Assembly (NCBI RefSeq): GCF_001536285.1 | Contig: NZ_FAOZ01000011.1 | Location: 1-64,000 of the forward strand | Reading direction: 5' to 3' | Source: Parafrankia irregularis | Lineage (GTDB): Bacteria > Actinomycetota > Actinomycetes > Frankiales > Frankiaceae | DNA: 64,000 bases | Part shown: positions 26,383-36,485 of the stretch, piece by piece | Numbering within the stretch: the stretch's first letter is position 1 | Layout of the letters: every line of letters starts with the position of its first letter | The notes under the pieces: generated by a model | Told to the model about the DNA's origin: nothing | Seen by the model: only the letters and a program-made list of their open reading frames with translations | Database searches by the model: none | Translations under genes and position numbers: made by a program

Positions 26383-27510
26383 ATGTCACCAGATCCGCGC
26401 GGGCTGGACGTCGGCACGTCCACCGTCTCCTCGTCGGTGTTCGACGTCGCGGCCGAGCACGAGCAGGTGGTGTTCTGCTCCGACCAGGCCAGCGGCCTGC
26501 GCGCGATCATCGCCGTCTACTCGACCGCGCTCGGCCCGGCGCTGGGCGGCACCCGGTTCCACGCCTACCCGGACGAGGCGTCCGCGCTCACCGACGCGCT
26601 CGCGCTCTCCCGCGCGATGGCCTACAAGGCCGCCTGCGCGGGCCTGGACCTCGGCGGCGGCAAGGCGGTCATCCTCGGCGACCCGACCCGGGACAAGACC
26701 GAGGCGCTGCTGCGTGCCTACGGGCGCTTCGTCGCCTCCCTCGGCGGACGTTACATCACCGCCTGTGACGTCGGTACCTACGTCGAGGACATGGACGTGG
26801 TGGCGCGGGAGACCCGCTGGGTCACCGGTCGATCCCCCGTCCACGGCGGCTCGGGCGACTCGGGGGTCCTGACCGCCTACGGCGTCTTCGAGGGCATGCG
26901 TGCCTGCGCCCGGCACAGATGGGGGACGCCGTCACTGGCCGGCCGCCGCGTCGCCGTCAGCGGAGTCGGCAAGGTCGGCCAGCGCCTCGTGGAGCACCTG
27001 TTGGCCGACGGCGCGACCGTTCTGGTCAGTGACATCGATCCGGCCGCCGTGCGGCGCGTACAGGAGCGCCACGACGACGTGCTGCCGGTGGCCGACCCCG
27101 ACGAGCTGATCCGGATGGAGGTCGACGTGTACGCGCCCTGCGCGCTGGGCGGCGTCATCACGACTCCCCTGGTGCCCCAGCTGCAGACGGAGATCATCTG
27201 CGGCGGCGCCAACAACCAGCTCGCGGACGCGGGCGTCGACAAGGTCCTCGCCGACGCGGGCGTGCTCTACGCGCCCGACTTCGTGGTCAACGCCGGCGGC
27301 CTGATCCAGGTCGCCGACGAGATCGAGGGGTACTCCCCCGAACGGGCCAGGGCCAGGGCCGCGCGGATCTTCGACACGACCAGCGACGTCCTCGACCTCG
27401 CCGCGGCCGAGGCGGTCACCCCGGCCGTTGCCGCGGGGCGGTTCGCGCAGCGGCGGATGGCCGACATCGGCCGGCTGCGCGGCATCCTGCTCCCCGACCC
27501 GCGCGCCTGA
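26383..27510 (+). CDS. vdh: Valine/leucine dehydrogenase (Glu/Leu/Phe/Val dehydrogenase family)
   Basis: Catalyses NAD+-dependent oxidative deamination of branched-chain amino acids to 2-oxo acids, feeding acyl-CoA starter units. [15 protein letters not shown] (about 49-63), the catalytic Lys region [18 protein letters not shown] and the Rossmann motif [16 protein letters not shown] (about 194) are all present. AGGAGG precedes the ATG at 26383; an earlier in-frame ATG at 26353 lacks one. Length 375 aa, complete. Actinobacterial members near bldC and purM/F are usually annotated Vdh, though leucine preference cannot be excluded. Confidence 0.9.
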   Translation: MSPDPRGLDVGTSTVSSSVFDVAAEHEQVVFCSDQASGLRAIIAVYSTALGPALGGTRFHAYPDEASALTDALALSRAMAYKAACAGLDLGGGKAVILGDPTRDKTEALLRAYGRFVASLGGRYITACDVGTYVEDMDVVARETRWVTGRSPVHGGSGDSGVLTAYGVFEGMRACARHRWGTPSLAGRRVAVSGVGKVGQRLVEHLLADGATVLVSDIDPAAVRRVQERHDDVLPVADPDELIRMEVDVYAPCALGGVITTPLVPQLQTEIICGGANNQLADAGVDKVLADAGVLYAPDFVVNAGGLIQVADEIEGYSPERARARAARIFDTTSDVLDLAAAEAVTPAVAAGRFAQRRMADIGRLRGILLPDPRA

Positions 27511-27881
27511 GCAGCGGCCCACGTGCTCCGAACGTCCGGCGGCGTCCGACGCCAGCACCGTGGTGCGCGCCACGCCGAAGCGTTCTGCGCCCGCCGGTCA
27601 TGGCTGCACCTGTCACCGAACACGCCACCACGGGCGGGAAATCGTGATGATGACCACATCCAACAGGCCTCCTACCAGCACCGCAGCGGGCCCGCGTGCC
27701 CGCTGTCAGGGAGGTCCGGGGACCGCCGGAGGGGCGCCGATGATCTCCCGGATGCTGTCCGTCGACAGGTAACTGTCGGGTTGGCGTGCCGAGTAGGCTG
27801 CGATCCCTGTAGTCTCGGGAAGCACGAGACAGTGAGAGCACCGGGGCGGGTCCCCGTCGTCATGTTCGAGGGGGTCGAGCC
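27511..27881. other. Intergenic region carrying the DUF3073 promoter
   Basis: 371 bases without a gene. The last 120 bases before the DUF3073 start contain short inverted copies CTCGGGAAGCACGAG, and GAGGGGG sits 6-7 nt before the ATG. No promoter boxes can be fixed with confidence. Confidence 0.4.
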
Positions 27882-28076
27882 ATGGGGCGCGGCCGAGCGA
27901 AGGCCAAGCAGACGAAAGTCGCCCGCGAGCTCAAGTACAACTCGCCCACAATGGATCTCGACCGATTGAAGGCGGATCTGGGCGCGGGTACCTCGCGGGA
28001 GACCGAGAGCGACGAACCGTACTCGGATGACGACTACGGTTACGACTCTTACCTGGACGATGAGGACGAGCGCTAG
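27882..28076 (+). CDS. DUF3073 protein
   Basis: A 64-aa actinobacterial protein with a basic, conserved N-terminus (GRGRAKAKQTKVARELKYNSP) and a very acidic, Tyr/Asp-rich tail (residues 45-64). Members are regularly found beside purM; the function is unknown. It is convergent with purM here. Its stop is inside a terminator hairpin. Confidence 0.93.
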   Translation: MGRGRAKAKQTKVARELKYNSPTMDLDRLKADLGAGTSRETESDEPYSDDDYGYDSYLDDEDER

Positions 28077-28087
28077 CAGCGCTCGTC
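28065..28087 (+). terminator. Terminator hairpin overlapping the DUF3073 stop
   Basis: GACGAGCGCT and AGCGCTCGTC are perfect 10-base arms with a 3-base loop; the stop codon is in the loop. A short CCCCC tract follows. Confidence 0.65.
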
Positions 28088-28600
28088 CCCCTGACTCCGG
28101 GGCCGCCCCTGCCGATGCCGCTCGTCCAGGAAGCTCTGGAAGAGCAGAGCATGGCCACCTGGCCTCAGGTAGCCATGGGCATCGGCATCAGATCGTGTCC
28201 GGTACGCCCGCCTTGCGCGGGCACACCGGGCGCCGAGCTGAGGTTGGGCAGAGCCGCCGGTGCCGCGCGCTTCGGCGTCGTCTTCCAGGTTCCCGAAGGG
28301 CAGCGTCATCCCGGCCAGGGAGGATCGCCACGGCGATGCTCCGCGGCCGTCCATGACCGGCGACCGTCCATGACCGCGGGTCACGGGTACCGGTTCAGGC
28401 CCGTCCACGCGCGTCGACCAGCCAGGCAGCTCGCAACGAGGCAGCAGCTTGTGACATCAGAACTTGTGACCAGCCCGCCGATGGCAGGGCGGCTGGTGGC
28501 AGGCCTGCCCCGGTCGCACGGCACCCGGGGCACCGGCGCCGGGCCACCTGTCAGTGCCAGGTCTCCCAGCCGCGGCGCCCCGGCACCACCACCGCCTGCG
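28088..28600. other. Convergent intergenic region
   Basis: About 510 bases between DUF3073 and purM. A second stem CATGGC-x-ACCTG / CAGGT-x-GCCATG lies at 28150-28177, and GTCCATGACCG is repeated near 28350-28375. No gene was recognised. Confidence 0.5.
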
Positions 28601-29728
28601 TCAGCGATGCGCGCCGACGAGGCGGGCCACGCCGGCGTCCTGCTCTCCCCCTTCGGGCAGCGCCTCGATCTGCCCGGCGATCCAGGCGGGGACGCCACGC
28701 TCCTCCAGCGTCCGCACCACCGTCTCCGCATCCGCGGCGGCAACGATCGCAACCATGCCGACGCCCTGGTTGAACGTGGCCTCCATGTCGGCTTCGCCGA
28801 CGCCCCCGCGCTCGGCGAGGATGCCGAACAGAGCCGGCGGAGCCCAGGTGGACCGTTCCACCGTGGCCACCGCTCCGGCCGGGATGACCCTGGCCAGGTT
28901 CGCCGCGAGGCCACCGCCGGTGATGTGGGCGAAGGCATGGACCTCGGCCGCCTCGATCACGGCGAGACAGTCCCGGGCATAGATGCGGGTCGGGGTCAGC
29001 AGCGCCTGCCCGAGAGTGGTGCCCAGCACCTGCTCGTACCCGGCCAGAGCCGCCCTCCCCGCTTCGGAGACGCCTGCGGGCTGGTCAGGAACGGCCGGAC
29101 CGAACAGGATGTGCCGTACCAGCGAGAAGCCGTTGGAGTGGAGACCGGATGACGCCATCGCGACCACCACGTCCCCCGGCCGGACCAGCTCCGGCCCGAG
29201 CACGGCGTCGGCCTCGACTACCCCGACCCCCGTCGCGGCCAGGTCGTAGTCGTCGATTCCCATGAGCCCGGGGTGCTCGGCGGTCTCCCCGCCGACGAGC
29301 GCACACCCCGCCTGCTCGCAGCCGGTGGCGATACCGGAGACGATCGAGGCGATCCGCCCCGGCTCAAGGGAGCCGCAGGCGATGTAGTCCAGCAGGAACA
29401 GCGGCTCCGCGCCGCAGACGACGAGATCGTCGACCACCATCGCGACCAGGTCGATGCCCACCGTGTCGTGGACGTCCAGCGCCCTGGCGACCGCGATCTT
29501 CGTCCCGACCCCGTCCGTCGACGACGCCAGCAGCGGGCGGCGATAGCGGGCCACGTCCAGCGCGAACAGGCCGGCGAACCCGCCGAGCGAGCCGACCACC
29601 TCGGGTCGGGTGGCCCGGGCGACGTGCTGGCGCATGAGCGCGACGGCCCGGTCGCCGGCCTCGACATCGACTCCGGCGTCCCGGTACGAGACCGAACGCC
29701 CGTTCGGCGGGCCTGCGCCGTTCGTCAA
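28601..29728 (-). CDS. purM: Phosphoribosylformylglycinamidine cyclo-ligase
   Basis: AIR synthetase, fifth step of purine synthesis: FGAM + ATP to aminoimidazole ribotide. It begins with the conserved SYRDAGVDVEAGDRAV and has STDGVGTK (about 69-76), GIDLVAMVVDDL, LVGGETAEHPG and the C-terminal NQGVGMV. The start is TTG, overlapping the purF stop as TTGA, with GGAGG 6 nt upstream inside purF, so translation is coupled. 375 aa, complete. Confidence 0.97.
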   Translation of the reverse strand: MTNGAGPPNGRSVSYRDAGVDVEAGDRAVALMRQHVARATRPEVVGSLGGFAGLFALDVARYRRPLLASSTDGVGTKIAVARALDVHDTVGIDLVAMVVDDLVVCGAEPLFLLDYIACGSLEPGRIASIVSGIATGCEQAGCALVGGETAEHPGLMGIDDYDLAATGVGVVEADAVLGPELVRPGDVVVAMASSGLHSNGFSLVRHILFGPAVPDQPAGVSEAGRAALAGYEQVLGTTLGQALLTPTRIYARDCLAVIEAAEVHAFAHITGGGLAANLARVIPAGAVATVERSTWAPPALFGILAERGGVGEADMEATFNQGVGMVAIVAAADAETVVRTLEERGVPAWIAGQIEALPEGGEQDAGVARLVGAHR

Positions 29729-31476
29729 AGCGAACCTCCAGTGGTTCGGGTCGGCACGAGCGGAGCGGCGGCGATATCGGCCCCGAGGTCGGCCTCAAGG
29801 TCGGCTTCGAGGTCGGCGTCGTGGTTGTCCGGCGACGGGTCGGCGCCGTTCATCCCCAGCGTCACCCGGGCCTGTATCGCCTGGGCGATGACCTCTTCCG
29901 TGGTCTGCGGGCCGAACGACTCCAGGCGGTACTTGCCCAGCTTGTCGGTGTCTGCCAGCGGTACCGGATAGATCCCGTCGAAGCAGGCCCGGCACAACGA
30001 GTCAGCGGGCTGCTCGGCGGCCTCGATCAGCTCGTCGAGGGAGACGTACGCCAACGAGTCGGCACCGAGCGACTGCCTGATCTCCTCGACACCGCTGCCA
30101 CTGGCGATCAGCTCGGAACGGGTGGCGAAGTCGATGCCGTAGAAGCAGGGCCACCGCACCGGCGGCGAGGAGATGCGCACGTGCACCTCGGTCGCTCCGG
30201 CCTCGCGCAGCATCCGGATCAGGGCCCGCTGCGTGTTGCCGCGGACGATCGAGTCGTCCACGACGACCAGGCGGCGCCCCTCGATGACGTCCCGCAGCGG
30301 GTTCAGCTTGAGCCGGATGCCCCGCTGCCGGATGGTCTGCGACGGCTGGATGAACGTCCGGCCGACGTAGGAGTTCTTGACCAGGCCCTCGCCGAACGGG
30401 ATGCCGGAGGCCTCGGCGAAACCGACCGCGGCCGGCACGCCGGACTGCGGCACCGGGATCACCAGGTCCGCCTCGGCGGGAGCCTCCAGCGCCAGCCGCC
30501 GCCCCACCTCGACCCGGGTGGCGTGCACCGACCGGCCGCCGATCGTCGTGTCGGGCCGGGCGAGGTACACGTACTCGAACAGGCACACATGCCGGTCCGC
30601 CTCGGCGAACCGCAGCGAGCGCGGGCCGTCCGCGTCGATGACGAGCAGCTCCCCCGGCTCGATCTCGCGGACGAAGGTGGCGCCCACGATGTCGAGGGCC
30701 GCGGTTTCGCTCGCGACGATCCACGCGCCGTCCGGGCGGCCGTCGAGCTGCCCCAGCACCAGCGGATGGATGCCGTGGGGGTCACGGGCGGCATACAGCG
30801 TCGACGCGTCCGAGAACGCGAGGGAGAACGCGCCCTTCAGCTGCGGCAGGACGTCCATCGCGGCCTCGGCGAGGGTCGGCCCCGGGTGGGCCGCGAGCAT
30901 CGCGGTGATCAGGTCGGAGTCGGTGGTGGCCCCGAGGCCGCGCTCCCGTTCCCCAAGCACCGAGGCGAGCTCGACGATATTCGTCAGATTGCCGTTGTGA
31001 CCGAGCGCGATCGGCCCGCCAAACGTGGCCGTCCGGTACGACGGCTGGGCGTTTTCCCAGGTGGACGAGCCGGTTGTGGAATACCGCGTGTGACCGACGG
31101 CGACATGCCCGGAAAGGCTCGACAGCGTGATCTCGTCGAAGACCTGGGCGACCAGGCCCAGCTCCTTGAAGACCACCACGGTGCGACCGTCACCGACCGC
31201 AATCCCGGCAGCTTCCTGACCTCGGTGCTGTAGCGCGTAGAGGCCGTAATAGGTGAGGTTCGCCACGTCCTCGCCGGGCGCCCAGACGCCGAACACCCCG
31301 CAGGCGTCCCGAGGGCCCGGATCGTCGTCGAGGAACTCACTCCCAGCCAGATCACTCCCAGCCAGATCGCCGCGAGCGGACCCGTCACGGCCGGGGCCGT
31401 TGTGGTGTTCCGGTGGACGAGCGGAGGTCGACTCCCGGCTGTTCGCGGAGTCGTCGCTGCCTGCGACGTGTGGCAC
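29725..31476 (-). CDS. purF: Amidophosphoribosyltransferase
   Basis: First committed step of purine synthesis: PRPP + Gln to phosphoribosylamine. The glutaminase nucleophile is Cys59 in RDACGVFGVW, exposed after removal of an N-terminal propeptide that would be unusually long (58 aa) and contains a DLAGS duplication. LQHRGQEAAGIAV and the PRPP loop VVVDDSIVRGNT are intact. Cys in RWPCFYGID and LCRACFDG fit the iron-sulfur PurF class of Bacillus subtilis. The start is a GTG with TAGGAGA upstream. Forms an operon with purM. Confidence 0.96.
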   Translation of the reverse strand: MPHVAGSDDSANSRESTSARPPEHHNGPGRDGSARGDLAGSDLAGSEFLDDDPGPRDACGVFGVWAPGEDVANLTYYGLYALQHRGQEAAGIAVGDGRTVVVFKELGLVAQVFDEITLSSLSGHVAVGHTRYSTTGSSTWENAQPSYRTATFGGPIALGHNGNLTNIVELASVLGERERGLGATTDSDLITAMLAAHPGPTLAEAAMDVLPQLKGAFSLAFSDASTLYAARDPHGIHPLVLGQLDGRPDGAWIVASETAALDIVGATFVREIEPGELLVIDADGPRSLRFAEADRHVCLFEYVYLARPDTTIGGRSVHATRVEVGRRLALEAPAEADLVIPVPQSGVPAAVGFAEASGIPFGEGLVKNSYVGRTFIQPSQTIRQRGIRLKLNPLRDVIEGRRLVVVDDSIVRGNTQRALIRMLREAGATEVHVRISSPPVRWPCFYGIDFATRSELIASGSGVEEIRQSLGADSLAYVSLDELIEAAEQPADSLCRACFDGIYPVPLADTDKLGKYRLESFGPQTTEEVIAQAIQARVTLGMNGADPSPDNHDADLEADLEADLGADIAAAPLVPTRTTGGSL

Positions 31477-31851
31477 CAGGTCTCCTAGAGAGGTCAGGGT
31501 GACCGAGATGTCGGGAGAAACGGATCGGGTTCAGGGTGGATATGGCAATTCCCGGGACGCACATGACAACGCTCACATCAACGGACAGCCACGAGAAGCA
31601 CCTCGGACCACCCGACGTTCACGCCCGGCCTCGACTCCCCACATAACCACGCTAGCAGCGGCGACGCCGATCAGCCGGCCGAGCCGGATCTCACCACCCC
31701 AGCGCCAGTGAAATCACAGCGGAAACACCACAAACACCGCATCAGACGCCTTCGGGGCGCTATATCACGCAGCACGGGCCGACCGGCGCCACAAGCCGTG
31801 AATCGCGGGGTAGCGGTGGGAAGCAGGCCGCGCCGGCGACCACGCCCGCAC
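31477..31851. promoter_or_regulatory. purF upstream region
   Basis: 375 bases between the MPI-like stop and the purF start, both on the minus strand, presumably holding the purF promoter. I see no PurR-like box or riboswitch fold that I can name. Confidence 0.35.
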
Positions 31852-32631
31852 TCACCGCCAGCTGGGCAGCGGTAGCAGAGAGCGGAGATCGGCCCGTTCA
31901 CCGCTTGCCCGGACCCGGCCGTCCGCCACCGCCGTCTCCCAGTCGAGCCGGCCCGTCGCGACCATGACGAAGGCCACCGGCTCTGCCTCGACGACGTTCG
32001 GTGGCGTGCCGCGGGTGTGCCGGGGGCCTTCGACGATCTGCACCGCGGCGAAGGGCGGCACCCGCAGCTCCACCGAACGCCCGGGGGCACGCTCGGTGAG
32101 ACTGGCCGTGAACAGCCGCACGGTCACCCTGAGCGCGGAACGCACCGGTGGGACACCGAGATCCAGGCCGTGCAGGACCGCCTCGGCGACGGCATCGGTC
32201 AGGAACGGGATCAGGTCCACCCGCCCGCCCGGGGTGAGAACGCCGCGGCTCACAAGCTGATCCGGGGCGTCGGGCTGATCCAGGCGCAACGCGGCCAGAT
32301 CAGCGGTGGCGGCCGACACAGCGGCCCGCACCATCGCCTGCGGCCGGCTCTGGCCCGAAGCGGGCGGCGCGGGCTCGGAGGCCAGGGCGGTGTACAGAGC
32401 GAGCGCACTTCGAGCGGCCCGGCCCACCAGGTCGCCGACGGTCAGGCCGGGCCGGGCCGACGGCGTGGCGAGCTCCAGGTCGGAAAGGCGCTCGACGTGC
32501 TCGGCGAGCAGCTCCCACTGCTCGACCAGCGAGCTCGGCAACGTCAGGTCCACCCGGGTGGGTCGATCCCGGGCCGACCGAGTCGCACCAGCTCGGTCGG
32601 CTCCCCTCGCGCGACCACCAGCAGCCACCAA
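31852..32631 (-). CDS. Maleylpyruvate isomerase/mycothiol-dependent family protein (sterol-carrier-like)
   Basis: A 259-aa member of the MDMPI/DinB-like superfamily. The N-terminal helical bundle has WELLAEHVERLSDLELATPSARPGLTVGDLVGRAA (about 39-73). VAEAVLHGLDLGV holds the His-x3-D position that binds metal in mycothiol S-transferases, although the other His ligands are not obvious. The C-terminal half resembles the SCP-like domain of these proteins (VELRVPPFAAVQ). It starts at TTG 32631 with GGAGG 6 nt upstream; GTG 32628 is an alternative. It is divergent from the sacsin-like gene, 96 bases away. Confidence 0.72.
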   Translation of the reverse strand: MVAAGGRARGADRAGATRSARDRPTRVDLTLPSSLVEQWELLAEHVERLSDLELATPSARPGLTVGDLVGRAARSALALYTALASEPAPPASGQSRPQAMVRAAVSAATADLAALRLDQPDAPDQLVSRGVLTPGGRVDLIPFLTDAVAEAVLHGLDLGVPPVRSALRVTVRLFTASLTERAPGRSVELRVPPFAAVQIVEGPRHTRGTPPNVVEAEPVAFVMVATGRLDWETAVADGRVRASGERADLRSLLPLPSWR

Positions 32632-32727
32632 CGACCCTCCTGCCTGGTTTGCGCGTTCCCCCGTCCCGGAAAGCGATGCTAAGCACCCTCGCTACGCAAC
32701 GCTCCGGCCACGGAGAAGGATGAGGCT

Positions 32728-35700
32728 GTGGATGTCACCCCGTTTGACACCGAGACGTTGCGAACCCGCGTGACCGAGGCCTGGGCCGCGTCCCCGAGCC
32801 GGTTCCGGGAGGACGCGAACGCGGAGGAGGACGCCGCCCTCGGTGCCTACCGGGACCGCCTCCTGGTGGAGCTGCTCCAGAACGCGGTCGACGCGGCCAC
32901 CGCCGCCGGTGTGCCGGCACGGGTTCTCGTCCGGCTGCGATCGAAGCCCGCTCCGACCGGGCCGGGCAGGCCGGATCCAGGCACGGCGGAGCTGGGCGCG
33001 GCGGAGTCAGGCGGCCTGCTGGAGATCGCCAACACCGGAGCGCCACTCACCGCTGCTGGTGTCGAGGCGCTGTCGACGCTGCGTGCCTCGGCGAAGCGCG
33101 ACGTCCAGGCGGTCGGGCGCTTCGGTGCCGGCTTCGCCGCGGTCCTCGCGGTGACCCAGACACCGTCGATCGTCTCCAGAACACTGCCGTCCGGCGACGG
33201 CGACGGCGACGGCGGCGCGGCGGACGGCTGGCGCGGCGTGGGCTGGTCACGGGGCCGCACCGCGGAGCTGGTGCGCGCGTCCGGGGTGGACGCCCTCCTC
33301 CACGAGCTCGACCGGCGGGCGGGGCAGGTTCCCGTGTTGCGCCTGCCGTTCACACTCGACGACCCGCCGGCCGGGCCCGCCGGCTACGACACCGTGGTCC
33401 GGCTGCCGCTGCGTGACGAGGCCGCGGTGGCGACGGCGCGGGGTCTGATCGGCGAGCTGGACCCCACTCTCCCTCTTGTTCTGCGGGGCCTCGAGGAGAT
33501 CGTCATCGATCTGGACGGGGAGGTCCGCACGCTCCGGTGCGAATGGGAGCCCAGCCGCCCCGGGCCGAACGGAACCGATCTCGAAGTCGCGACCATCGAG
33601 GGCACCCGCTGGCGCGGATGTGTGTACCGGGGCGGGATCCCATCCGAGCTGCTCGCGGACCGCCCGGTGGAGGAGCGTGGCCGCACCGGCTACACCGCGC
33701 GGGCGATGGTGCCGGACGGCGACTGGCCCGGCGATGTGACGCGGGTCGTGCGCGCCCCTCAACCAACCGACGAGCCGATCAGCATTCCCGCTCTGATCAG
33801 TGTCGATCTGCCGCTCGATCCGTCGCGGCGGCACACCGTCCCCGGACCGCTGCGGGACTGGCTGACCGACCGGCTCGCCGAGGCGACGGTCGCGCTGGCG
33901 ATCCACCTCGGTGATCCCGCGGACGGACAGCGGCCCGGTCCGGCGCGGCTCGCCGCCCTGGACCTCGTTCCCACCGGGCTGCCCCGCGGCGAGGTGGACG
34001 GCAGGCTGCGTGACCGCCTCCTGGCGCTCCTTCCCGACGCACCGCTCTTCCCGGGTGGCCGGACCGGCCGTGACTGCGCGGTTCTGGACCTCGGCCCCGC
34101 CACGGACGCCGTCACCGACCTGCTGCTTCCCACCGCCGCGACCACCGGCGCCGGCAGCGCGACGAGCGACAGCACCGCCGGCGACCGTGCCGTCGACGAC
34201 GCTCGTCACGACGGCCTTCACAACGGCCTTCACGACGACGGCACCGAGAAGGGCGCGGAGGACGACGCGATCATCGACGGTCTGCTGCCGGCCCGGTTCG
34301 CCGCACGGCGTCGCCGGCCGGCCCTGGACCTGCTCGGCGTCCGCCGGATGGACACCGGTGGGGTGGTGGAGCTCCTGCGCGGTGTGCGCCGGGATCCGTC
34401 CTGGTGGGCGAGCCTGTATCCGATCCTGCTGACGGTGCCGGATCGGGACGCGCTCGGCGCGCTGCCCATCCCGGTCGTGGTCGTGCCCGAAACCGACGAT
34501 CTCGACCGGTGGTCGGTCTTCGGCCCGGAGGGTGGTGCGCAGCCGGTCTTCGACGGGTCCGATCCGGTGATGCCACCGCCCAGCCGAATGGTCACCGGAC
34601 CACGCGGCGCGCTGTTGCCCACCCCCGACCTGGACGTCGTGTCCCTGGTCCGTTCGGGCCTGCCGTTGCGGGTCGTCCATCCCGACGCGTGCACGGGCAC
34701 TGCCCGGGACGCACTGCGCACCCTGGGCGCGCTGGAGGGCACCCCGGCCGGCGTGCTGCGGGACCCGGCGGTACGGGAGGCCGTCGTCCAGGCCGATCCG
34801 GAGGATGATCCCGACGACCTGGACGCACTGGCCAACGGGGTGCTGGCACTGGTGCGCGACGCGATTGTGGAGCACAGCCACGCCCGGGCGGACGGCTCCG
34901 CCACCGGCCCCGTGCCCGGACAGGACTCGGACACCGGCACCGACGGCGGCCTGACCGCCGATCACCACGCCGACTCCGCTGACGCGCACGAGGATGCCGG
35001 CTCGCCCACCGGGTCCGGCCGGCCGGCCATGCCCGGCTGGCTCACCGCGCTGCTGCTCCCCGAGCTGGACGGTGGTTTCGCGCCTGCCGCCGAACTCGTC
35101 ATCGCGGATGGTCCGCTCGACCTCCTGCTGGCCGACGATGCCCCGTTCGGAACCCTCGACCCGCACGTCAGCAACGCCTGGCCGGTCCATGTCCTGGAGG
35201 CTGTCGGCGTCCTGCACACGTTCGGCGTCCTGCGCGCCGTGGAGGTGACCCTCGACCCGGACGAGCCGGTCCTGCTCGAGCTGGACGACAGCGACATCTG
35301 GGTGGACGAGGTCTACGAGTCCTCCGAACGGGCGACTCCCGAGGTTCCGGGCGCCCCGCTGGTGGTCGAACGGTTCGCCGCCGTGCGGGACCTGGAGCTC
35401 GTCGACGAGGAGGCCTGGCCGGCGGCGCTCGCCGAGCTGGCCCGCCCGCCGCTGCGCCGGGTGGTGCTCGGCCGCGAGCCCTCCTACACCCGCTGGTGGC
35501 TGGCCCGGCACACGACGCTGCCGACAGCCGACGGGTCCGGCGCCCGGCTGCCACCGCGGGAGCTGGTGCTGCCCGGTGCCGATCCCCTGCTCACCGGGTT
35601 GTTCGCACCGGCCACACCGCTGCCCGGGGTGGACGACGAACTGCTCCGCGCGCTCGGCGCCCGCCGCACCCTCGACGACGTCCTCACCGACCCGGACGCG

Positions 35701-36462
35701 GTGATCGACCTGCTCGACCGGCTGGGCGACAGCGACCGCGAGATCGGCTGGCCGGCGGCACGGACGCTCTACATGGCCGCGGTGAGCGCCGCCGGACTGC
35801 TCGGTGCCGACCCCGACGGGGTGGTCGGACCCCGGCTCGACCCCCCGCTGACGGTCCGGACCCCGGCCGGCGTCTTCCCCGCGGACGAGGTCGTCGTGGT
35901 CGACGCGCCCGACCTGCTCGCGGTGGTGGGGGACGGCAGGCCCGTCCTGCGGCTGCCGCTGGACCGGGCGGCCGAGGCCGCGCATGTTCTCGGCCTGCGG
36001 CTGGCCTCCGACCTGGACGACTTCGAGCCGGTGGACGTCCCCGCCGGCACGGACGCGGCCGGCGACGGGGAGGCGACGAGCCGAACCGTCGTCGTCTCCG
36101 CAAGCAGGGTCGTTCTCGACCACCTCGCCGCGGACGAGTCCGAGCCGGGGCCCGAGGACCTGCACGGGACGGATCTCGCGGCCGCGCCGGGGGCCGTCCG
36201 GCCGCTGGTGGCGCGGTACCACCTGCATCCGCAGCTGTGGATCACGGCGCCCGGCGGGCGGCAGGCCCGGGTTCCGTGGCGCGTCATCGGCGGCATCGGC
36301 GGCGTGATCCACGTCGATGCCCAGGCGGGCACGGACGCGCTCGCCCGGGCCCTGGCCTGGCAGGCCGGTCAGTGGGAACGCCGGCACGGCCTGGCTGCGG
36401 CTCTTCGCGACCCGGACGGCGCGCCGCTGCGGCAGGCTGAGGACGATCTCGACGATCTCTGA
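32728..36462 (+). CDS. Sacsin N-terminal ATP-binding-like (GHKL) protein
   Basis: A 1244-aa protein whose N-terminal ~250 aa are an HSP90-type GHKL ATPase: N-box LLVELLQNAVDAA (about 45-57), G1-like EIANTGAPLT (about 97) and lid VGRFGAGFAAVLAV (about 129). The rest is acidic, without transmembrane segments, and has a Thr/Asp/His-rich low-complexity stretch (about 470-520) and an Asp/Ser/Thr-rich one near 710-760. Family proteins are conserved in actinobacteria but unassigned; a chaperone-like role is inference from the fold. GGAGAAGG precedes the GTG start. A long antisense frame over it is a composition shadow. Confidence 0.85.
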   Translation: MDVTPFDTETLRTRVTEAWAASPSRFREDANAEEDAALGAYRDRLLVELLQNAVDAATAAGVPARVLVRLRSKPAPTGPGRPDPGTAELGAAESGGLLEIANTGAPLTAAGVEALSTLRASAKRDVQAVGRFGAGFAAVLAVTQTPSIVSRTLPSGDGDGDGGAADGWRGVGWSRGRTAELVRASGVDALLHELDRRAGQVPVLRLPFTLDDPPAGPAGYDTVVRLPLRDEAAVATARGLIGELDPTLPLVLRGLEEIVIDLDGEVRTLRCEWEPSRPGPNGTDLEVATIEGTRWRGCVYRGGIPSELLADRPVEERGRTGYTARAMVPDGDWPGDVTRVVRAPQPTDEPISIPALISVDLPLDPSRRHTVPGPLRDWLTDRLAEATVALAIHLGDPADGQRPGPARLAALDLVPTGLPRGEVDGRLRDRLLALLPDAPLFPGGRTGRDCAVLDLGPATDAVTDLLLPTAATTGAGSATSDSTAGDRAVDDARHDGLHNGLHDDGTEKGAEDDAIIDGLLPARFAARRRRPALDLLGVRRMDTGGVVELLRGVRRDPSWWASLYPILLTVPDRDALGALPIPVVVVPETDDLDRWSVFGPEGGAQPVFDGSDPVMPPPSRMVTGPRGALLPTPDLDVVSLVRSGLPLRVVHPDACTGTARDALRTLGALEGTPAGVLRDPAVREAVVQADPEDDPDDLDALANGVLALVRDAIVEHSHARADGSATGPVPGQDSDTGTDGGLTADHHADSADAHEDAGSPTGSGRPAMPGWLTALLLPELDGGFAPAAELVIADGPLDLLLADDAPFGTLDPHVSNAWPVHVLEAVGVLHTFGVLRAVEVTLDPDEPVLLELDDSDIWVDEVYESSERATPEVPGAPLVVERFAAVRDLELVDEEAWPAALAELARPPLRRVVLGREPSYTRWWLARHTTLPTADGSGARLPPRELVLPGADPLLTGLFAPATPLPGVDDELLRALGARRTLDDVLTDPDAVIDLLDRLGDSDREIGWPAARTLYMAAVSAAGLLGADPDGVVGPRLDPPLTVRTPAGVFPADEVVVVDAPDLLAVVGDGRPVLRLPLDRAAEAAHVLGLRLASDLDDFEPVDVPAGTDAAGDGEATSRTVVVSASRVVLDHLAADESEPGPEDLHGTDLAAAPGAVRPLVARYHLHPQLWITAPGGRQARVPWRVIGGIGGVIHVDAQAGTDALARALAWQAGQWERRHGLAAALRDPDGAPLRQAEDDLDDL

Positions 36463-36485
36463 CCGGCGTACCGGCGCCGCCGCCG

